From Sepiola atlantica (lineage: Eukaryota > Mollusca > Cephalopoda > Sepiida > Sepiolidae): a stretch of DNA of 64,000 nucleotides. The notes below the pieces were generated by a model, which saw nothing but the letters and a program-made list of their open reading frames with translations, had not been told where the DNA came from and did not search any database. Each line of letters begins with the position of its first letter. The stretch's first letter is position 1. The stretch is from contig OY744533.1 of assembly GCA_963556195.1 (NCBI GenBank), positions 42,448,937 through 42,512,936 of the forward strand, given 5' to 3'. The position numbers and the translations under genes were made by a program. Below, piece after piece: positions 57,955-64,000 of this stretch.

Positions 57955-58096
57955 TTTTGACACGTCCCATCGCATGTGTCTTTCTTCCCTCCTCTCCCCT
58001 CCCCACTTCTTTACCCCCCTCTCTATTACCTACTTCTGTCTCTATCCTAAATGGTCTTATTTTATCCCGCACCATTTTATTTTATTTCATTTTATC

Positions 58097-58133
<37 letters not shown>

Positions 58134-58360
58134 TTATTCATCTATCTATCTTTTTATTATCTATCTATATTTTTATCATTGTCTCTCTTTTTACTTTATT
58201 TTATTTTATTTTATTTTGTATTTTATATTCTATATTAATTTTTTTTTTTTTACATTATTATGTTTTTATTTTGATTGTTAACGGTCCCAACCGCGTGACT
58301 TTCCAAATTTTAAATTTTAAATTTCTTTTTTTCTCTCTATTTCATTCTTTCCAAATATGA
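57955..58360. repeat. Pyrimidine-rich stretch with (CTAT)n
   Basis: T/C-rich DNA with CTAT tetranucleotides (about 58093-58130) and TTTTA runs; overlapping Phe/Leu/Ile/Ser frames are compositional. Confidence 0.85.
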
Positions 58361-58481
58361 TCTAAGGTTAAGATCGGATTTTAACTCTACCTGATGAAAT
58401 CTCAGTTTATACTAGCTGTTGATCGATAACATTGATATGCCAGTGTCGCAGATTTTGTACATATCTGTGTAAATAAAAATA

Positions 58482-58484
<3 letters not shown>

Positions 58485-58535
<51 letters not shown>
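58485..58535. repeat. (TA)n microsatellite
   Basis: About 50 bases of TA. Confidence 0.95.
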
Positions 58536-58536
<1 letters not shown>

Positions 58537-58697
58537 CCTAGCACTATGTGAAACTAACATAAATTCCTCAATATCTAATAATGTTAATACCCCAGGATAC
58601 TTCTCACTTTGCCATAAAGACTCTGAAAATCATATGCATTTTCTCTGGGGTTATTTCTTTAACTAGAGAACAAAGTCTAGAAACATATCTTTCTTAG

Positions 58698-58746
58698 TAG
58701 CTTATATGGCATACCTAATCCCGCCCGTTACTTGAAGACAAACCTC

Positions 58747-58747
<1 letters not shown>
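58698..58747. mobile_element. Solo terminal repeat of the 57 kb mariner family
   Basis: GTAGCT, CCCGCCCGTTACTT and GACAAACCTCA match 57727-57777 in order and orientation. It is followed by TA, but no partner end or transposase is visible nearby. Confidence 0.65.
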
Positions 58748-58750
<3 letters not shown>

Positions 58751-58781
<31 letters not shown>

Positions 58782-58946
58782 TGTATATAAGAAAAAAAGA
58801 AAAAAAACGAGCTAATTAAAAGCATTTTTAGTGTTAACCTTGACAGCTGTTCTGCCCAGTAGAAACAAAAACATTATTTTAATTTCCAAGATCAAAATAA
58901 TAGCTTCTATGAACCCTTCAGAAGAAACAAATCTCTATACACACGC

Positions 58947-59002
<56 letters not shown>
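58751..59002. repeat. (GTAT)n and (TA)n microsatellites
   Basis: About 36 bases of ATGT tetranucleotides (58751-58788) and about 58 bases of interrupted TA (58945-59002), with unrecognised DNA between. Confidence 0.9.
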
Positions 59003-59005
<3 letters not shown>

Positions 59006-59890
59006 CGATTTTATGTATTTACACACATTGTAGTTATTCACGGAAGACCGTTCTGATGTATCACAGCTCATTTATAAGGAAGAAATAAGCATGGGAAAAC
59101 TAAGATATGTGCCAAGATCAAACTATTTTTACTTTACACGAAAATGTCGACACTGATCTGGTCTATTCTATTTTAAGTTAGGATAGAAACAAAATATTGA
59201 ATGGTATTTGAAAACAAGGGTTTTATTGCTTATTCAAGAAAGACTCAAACTGAGAGAATTTGGCAAAAGCTAAAACCCAATGGCCACGCCTTGCTATCAC
59301 TTATTCGTCTGGAAATGCGCCCAAAATAGACAGATATGCTGTTTCACCAACCCAAATGAATAATCAGATTGGCTCAACAAAAGCAAGGCCTCGCGTGTTT
59401 TCGTAATTTACGAAAGGGGTGAAGTGCAACAGACAATCACTGGCAGATTGCCGCGTCCCTATTGCCAAGAAGCCGCCATTTTGAAACGAGCGAGTAATTC
59501 GAATGAGTTTCGTAGGATCTTTTCTGCACAATTCTAATGAGAAAGTAAAAACGAAATATATTTATTTTTACCCCAAATCAAAGACAGGTTCGTTGTTGGT
59601 TGTATTCGGGTATCCAAATGTTATAGTTTAGTAAGATACTTCAAACGAATATAATAATCAAGAAAGAAATGAAGAAACATAATGAGTCATTCCGAATTAC
59701 ACTCCCATCTACGGCGAAGAGAAATATGGAAACATCACACGTGCGTTCTGGTCTGTATGTCGTTTAACCACATCAGAAACGAATTGAGGTGTGTAAATGT
59801 CTGGGCTTGATATATCGCCCAACGTCTGTACTACGTGTAAACACTGCTTTTAGTCGAATTAATTGTGAAATGAAGCAACCTCGAGTCTGC
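59003..59890. other. No recognised gene
   Basis: Slightly less AT-rich around 59240-59500. AGCCGCCATTTTGAAAC near 59479 is a reverse YY1-like string. No open frame of note. Confidence 0.35.
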
Positions 59891-59891
59891 A

Positions 59892-60535
59892 GATTGGTGA
59901 CCATTTGGGAATATCAGGTGCCATATGTGTTGAAGTGAAAATGTCTGTGAAGTTTCTCTAATACAATCGGGAAAGGCATGAACTCTTTCCTAGAAGAGCC
60001 CTGCCACTAATCGACAAAAAATTGGAAAAAATAACCTCCTGTTATACACCATTGATCTACTTGTGTGAGTTCATATAGAAACAAAAATATAAGGGAAACT
60101 AACCTTTTATGCATATCTGCAATCATATAAATAGATTCCACTCTCTTGAGTAAGCAATGAAACGTTTCTTAACGACAATCCGCATTTTATTTGTATATTT
60201 TTTCCTTTTTCGGAGGTCTCCTTCAAAAGATTCGAAAGCATGAATGCATCTTTACTCGTCTGGCTAGGAGTGAGTGAAATAAGAGTATATGCTAGACTCG
60301 TAAGTGTTGATAGGAAAAGTAGTCAAGAAGAAAGAAAACTCCCAAATAAAACCGCATTCTCCGCTTATCCCAACATTACTTCCGGTCGTATTTCTACTGT
60401 ACTTAAGCAATGCTGGGTCAGGAGAAATGCAGTTAGTGGCTGCGTATATTGTGGTTCACTATAAACTCCCTGTCACCTATCTACCATTCAAGAGGCAATC
60501 CATTATCCCTGAAGACAGAAAGAGAACAGCCAATC
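59892..60535 (+). mobile_element. Broken 5S-derived SINE, copy 3
   Basis: 59892-59927 (GGTGACCATTTGGGAATATC, AGGTG) is the 3' part of the 5S head. About 60335-60535 matches the SINE tail of copy 2 (CTTATCCCAACATT, CACTATAAACTCCC, CAATCCATTATCCCTGAAGA). The 400 bases between hold a family G fragment at 60045-60175, so the SINE may have been split by an insertion. The reading frames across the tail are incidental. Confidence 0.55.
60045..60175 (+). repeat. Dispersed family G, partial copy 3
   Basis: CTTGTGTGAGTTCATATAG, ATATAAGGG, CTTTTATGCATAT and CTCTTGAGTAAGCAATGAAA match 19112-19225. Confidence 0.65.
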
Positions 60536-61044
60536 CATAGACCGGCCCACTTTATTATGATATTCAAATAACTGAATTGGAACTGAATACATTAAAATAT
60601 GGGGTGATCCCGCTTCCCTGAATGACATTCATGGAATCGTTAATAAAATATTGAGATATTTTTCGGGTCCATTTGAATTACAAATAATAGATCCTCAAAG
60701 CGACACACTAAATAAATAAATGCAACTAAATGAATAGATGCAACTAAATAAATAAATGCAGCTAAATGACTTAGTATGGAAGAAAGTTTTTCAATTTTTC
60801 TGAACATTTTTGGTAAAAGTTGATAATAACTGAAATTGTCAAATGGAAACAGCGACGTTGTTATATATAAAAGATTTAAGTGAAAAATAATGTTTGAACA
60901 TTCATTTGAATCTCTCACTTTTGTTGAGAGACCGGAATAGAAGGATGCAGACCTCTCGGAATTGGGACCAGAATAAACCTACATTTACTTCCGTTAAAAA
61001 AGACTATTAAAACTAAAACATTCGAGGACAGTCATTAAAAAAGA
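60536..61044. other. No recognised gene
   Basis: AT-rich with a small tandem repeat of ATGCAACTAAAT-type words near 60717-60770. Confidence 0.4.
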
Positions 61045-61204
61045 TTTGCTATAACCTCGTCATAATATATCTTCCTATTCCAGTAGCTTCTTTTCAATGA
61101 CTACTGTTTTGTGGAACTCTCTTTCTGCTGACTGTTTTCCTCCTTCCTATAGCCTTGACGTTTTCAAGACTACGGTCAATAGGTATTTCCTGTCTTTGCT
61201 TTAA
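61045..61204 (+). pseudogene. LINE reverse-transcriptase C-terminal tail
   Basis: The translation SSFFSMTTVLWNSLSADCFP, then YSLDVFKTTVNRYFLSLL and a stop, is the same end-of-ORF2 pattern as at 24466-24641 but a different copy or clade. It has no upstream polymerase motifs. It ends about 45 bases before the Ty3 fragment begins. Confidence 0.75.
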
Positions 61205-61249
61205 CACTCTTTAGTTTTTTTAGCTCCTTACATCAAATGGCTTCATGGC

Positions 61250-62002
61250 TTATCTGATCGTTTTTCACGGTGGCCTGAAGCCATCCCACTAAGCGATATA
61301 TCTTCTGAAACTGTAGCGCATGCCCTGGTGGCGGGCTGTATTTTGCGTTATAGTGTGCCAGCAACAATTACCACTAGTCGTGGCAAACGGTTTGAATCCT
61401 GCCTATTTCAAGAACTAGCAAATATACTCGGTATTAAACGTACAAGGACTACTAGTTATCCGCCAGCTTGCAACGGAATGATTGAGCGCTTCCATCAGCA
61501 ATTGAAAGCCTCATTACGTGCAGCCCCAGACCCACAGCGTTGGATGGAATACGTTCCCATCGTTCTCCTTGGTTGTTGCTCTGCTATGAAAGAAAACTTG
61601 GGATATTCCTCAGCCGAACTGCTTTATGGTACACCATTGGCATTACCTGGTCATATATTCACTACTCCAGAATCACCGGTAATGGATTTGGAACTCTATG
61701 TAAATAGACTTAGATGCTATTTCAGCAGTTTACCACCCATGAACACTCGTCATCAAAGCATCAGGTCAGCTTTACTTAAAGACATTTTATCATAGACACA
61801 CGTTTTTGTTCGTAGTGACTCGGTTAAACCACCACTAACACCACCTTATTCCGGTCCTTATCGTGTGCTCGATCGTAACAGAAAGTATTTTACTCTGGAT
61901 ATTGGAGGAACTTAAGACACAGTGTCGGTTGACAGACTTAAGCGAGCATATAGACAACGACACCCTGGAACCCCACGTTCCACCCACCATAACGTTGCCT
62001 GA
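61250..62002 (+). pseudogene. Ty3/Gypsy integrase and pol C-terminus fragment
   Basis: One frame runs about 250 codons with two in-frame stops (61793 and 61913) and ends at 62000-62002. It begins abruptly at DRFSRWPEAIPL, the start of the integrase core. It continues through ITTSRGKRFES, where the second catalytic Asp (ITTDRG) is Ser, then ACNGMIERFHQQLK with the catalytic Glu, and LLYGTPLALPG. After the first stop come THVFVRSD, PYSGPYRVLDR and VDRLKRAY, the chromodomain-less C-terminal region typical of Ty3 pol. No reverse transcriptase, protease, gag or LTR is present. It is a truncated dead fragment; absence of frame shifts suggests moderate age. Confidence 0.88.
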
Positions 62003-63296
62003 ATTATCTGATGTAATATCTTTGGATAAATCTCAATCATGCCTACCCACTCATGTAACCACTACACGTTCTGGTTGACATGTTCATTGGCCTAAAAGGC
62101 TTTGTAAACTCCTATATAGCTGAACAGTTACATTTCCTGATACAATTAACTACCATTAATTACCTTACCATTTTATAGAAATAAAAAAATCTTAAAAAAT
62201 ACGCCAAACGATGTTGTACTACAATATTCCACTTAAAGTTGCAAAGCAAACAAAAAAGTTTAGAATTGAGACATCTTTTTTTTTCAATTTTTATTCAGAC
62301 ATAAATTATCCTTACATCAAGAATTATATGCATATTGTTGTGAAAACGATCCAGGAAATATATAAACCGGTTTAAGGCGGAGATAGAGATACCAACATGG
62401 CCGCCGTAATGCTCTGTTTTAAAACTAGAACGAGGCTTGAGGTGCTATAACATTGTTTGCACTAAGTTCACAGAGAACAGATCGTTTTGTTCTGCTTTCT
62501 GCTTTCTTGCCAATGCGCCTTCTGTATTGAATAAGTAGAGACATATGACACAAGGAGGAAACTTAATGGAAGGAAAAGAAAGAGAAATAAATAATTGTTC
62601 TTAAATTAAATGCAGCCAACGCCTTAATTTCAAGGGAAGAACAGAAAACAAGAAATAAAATGTGGCATGGGTTGCAGAGAACAAGAAAGATGTGATTCAA
62701 TTGCGTAAATCACAGCCGGTAGCCCAAATATATTCAAGGAGAATAAAACGAGTGTTTGGGAGTAAGAAAATATAACGAGCTGTACCTACCCGGCGTTGCC
62801 CTGGATTCACTAATGTAATTTTAGTATGAAATATGTTATGCAGGAAAAGAAATTTAAAATATTATTTTATTATTTAGAAAATTATATCAATAAAATTATC
62901 TTAAAATTAAATCGAACATTGATAATGTGTAAGTCACGTATAGACGAGAAACACACATACACAGAACAACAACAAGTGGTCATGACATATTCTTGATATA
63001 GAGAAGAGATACAGATGAGAAGAGCTGGAAAATAAATGCACATATAAGGGAGATACATATTTGCAGGTTTAAAATTAAGTTTTGTCTCTTGCGTTATTAT
63101 AGCCATTATTTAAAAATGTCGCCATCTTAACAATCCTCCAATTCGGAATAAGAATTTTTTTTAAACAAACTAAAGCGAAAGACGTTTTGGTGTATTAGAA
63201 AAACATGCTGGAAGTAAAAAAAGGCGAAGTGAATAGTCAGAATCAACTATCAATGTGGTTATATCTGGTTTTAAATTCTAAAATCCGGCTGACTTA
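62003..63296. other. No recognised gene
   Basis: AT-rich. CAACATGGCCGCCGTAATG near 62395 is a YY1-like string. No motif-bearing frame. Confidence 0.4.

Positions 63297-63347
<51 letters not shown>
63297..63347. repeat. (GATA)n microsatellite
   Basis: About twelve GATA/ATAG units. Confidence 0.97.
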
Positions 63348-63348
<1 letters not shown>

Positions 63349-64000
63349 AATTCAATAGAGAAATATTATATAATTGTCTTTTAACAACTACGTTGGGCCA
63401 ACTCCTTGATTATATACCCCAGACTCAAATATAAGTCTCAATACTGTCAAATATAATGAGAAAGGGTGAGTTTAAATATGATGGATACCCCCAAATTAGA
63501 TGCCCGGAGGCAACGCCTCGTCCTCCCTCATCCTCTTGTCATCCAACTGACCGCATCCTACACATACAAGGATACCCCTATACAAAAATGTGTCATACTA
63601 AAAGCTCAGAAGATAGTGAAACTCAAGTCTAGTAATCCTTGTCTGTAGCTATCGTGGTCTATTTGGGCTGCGGTCTCATGTCTAATTATAGAGAAACAAG
63701 TCTATAATATCTCACATTCAATTAAATATATATTTTGCTCATTGGGTGTTTTTGTTATATAGACTTTTTCTAGTGAGTTATTGCTAGTAGTAGGAGTATC
63801 ATTTTCATCCTCTGTGATCCCAATAATTTTTCCTGCCGAATTTGGTGCAATTCTGTTTAATAGTTTTGGATCTTAGAGTTCAGTTTTTTTACCATTATCA
63901 GTCAGAGTGGTAGTACTAGTAGTATTAAGCATCATCATTACTGTTCGTAATTACATCCGACTTCTCAAGAGCACTTTATGCCCAACCTGATCCAATTATA
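63348..64000. other. No recognised feature
   Basis: AT-rich; a 60-codon frame at 63466-63648 has no known motif. Confidence 0.4.

Overview
The window reads as intergenic or intronic DNA from a large, AT-rich, repeat-loaded animal genome. I found no complete host protein-coding gene, no tRNA or rRNA gene that looks functional, no operon and no CRISPR array. Dozens of long (TA)n tracts, Penelope-like retroelements (PLEs) with inverted terminal repeats, tRNA- and 5S-rRNA-derived SINEs, mariner-type transposons and LINE/Ty3 scraps together suggest a mollusc, most probably a cephalopod. That assignment is inference, because no host gene is present to confirm it.

Layout. 0.3-2.6 kb: a foldback repeat holding PLE family A, with an open GIY-YIG endonuclease on the minus strand. 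2.7-7.8 kb: decayed inverted repeats, a 40-bp-stem hairpin, a 5S-derived SINE and a tRNA-derived SINE. 8.1-9.1 kb: PLE family B with a decayed endonuclease and a hammerhead-ribozyme-like motif. 9.5-10.0 kb: a composite SINE. 10-15.5 kb: microsatellites, decayed tandem repeats and inverted-repeat family D. 15.6-19.3 kb: two inverted copies of dispersed family G, with telomere-like hexamers, flanking a 2-kb satellite of 8-bp units. 19.7-25.2 kb: second copies of several families, inverted family C and a LINE tail. 26-30 kb: a second 5S SINE, a LINE fragment, a 1.2-kb minisatellite of 17/18-bp units, one weak terminal-exon candidate and inverted element E. 32-36 kb: tandem family H and a second composite SINE. 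37.3-41.4 kb: a second PLE-A copy, then a near-perfect 2.6-kb palindrome. 41.7-48.8 kb: scattered satellite S, family F (tandem plus inverted), direct repeats and a deleted copy of the palindrome family. 48.87-50.20 kb: an almost intact mariner-superfamily transposon with one nonsense codon. 50-57 kb: microsatellites, SINEs, a second family D copy and a 1.1-kb polypyrimidine tract. 57.2-58.8 kb: a small mariner and a solo terminal repeat. 59.9-62.0 kb: broken 5S SINE, LINE and Ty3 integrase fragments. The rest is AT-rich DNA in which I recognise nothing.

The strongest themes are: (1) mobile fragments repeatedly begin or end exactly at (TA)n tracts; (2) many elements are foldbacks, ranging from a near-perfect 60-bp palindrome to one with 1.29-kb arms; (3) several unrelated-looking inverted repeats share a CTGA-N-GA ... 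GAAAC arrangement separated by a stem, resembling the hammerhead ribozymes known from PLEs. All boundaries were read by eye and may be off by several bases; ends of decayed repeats are softer.
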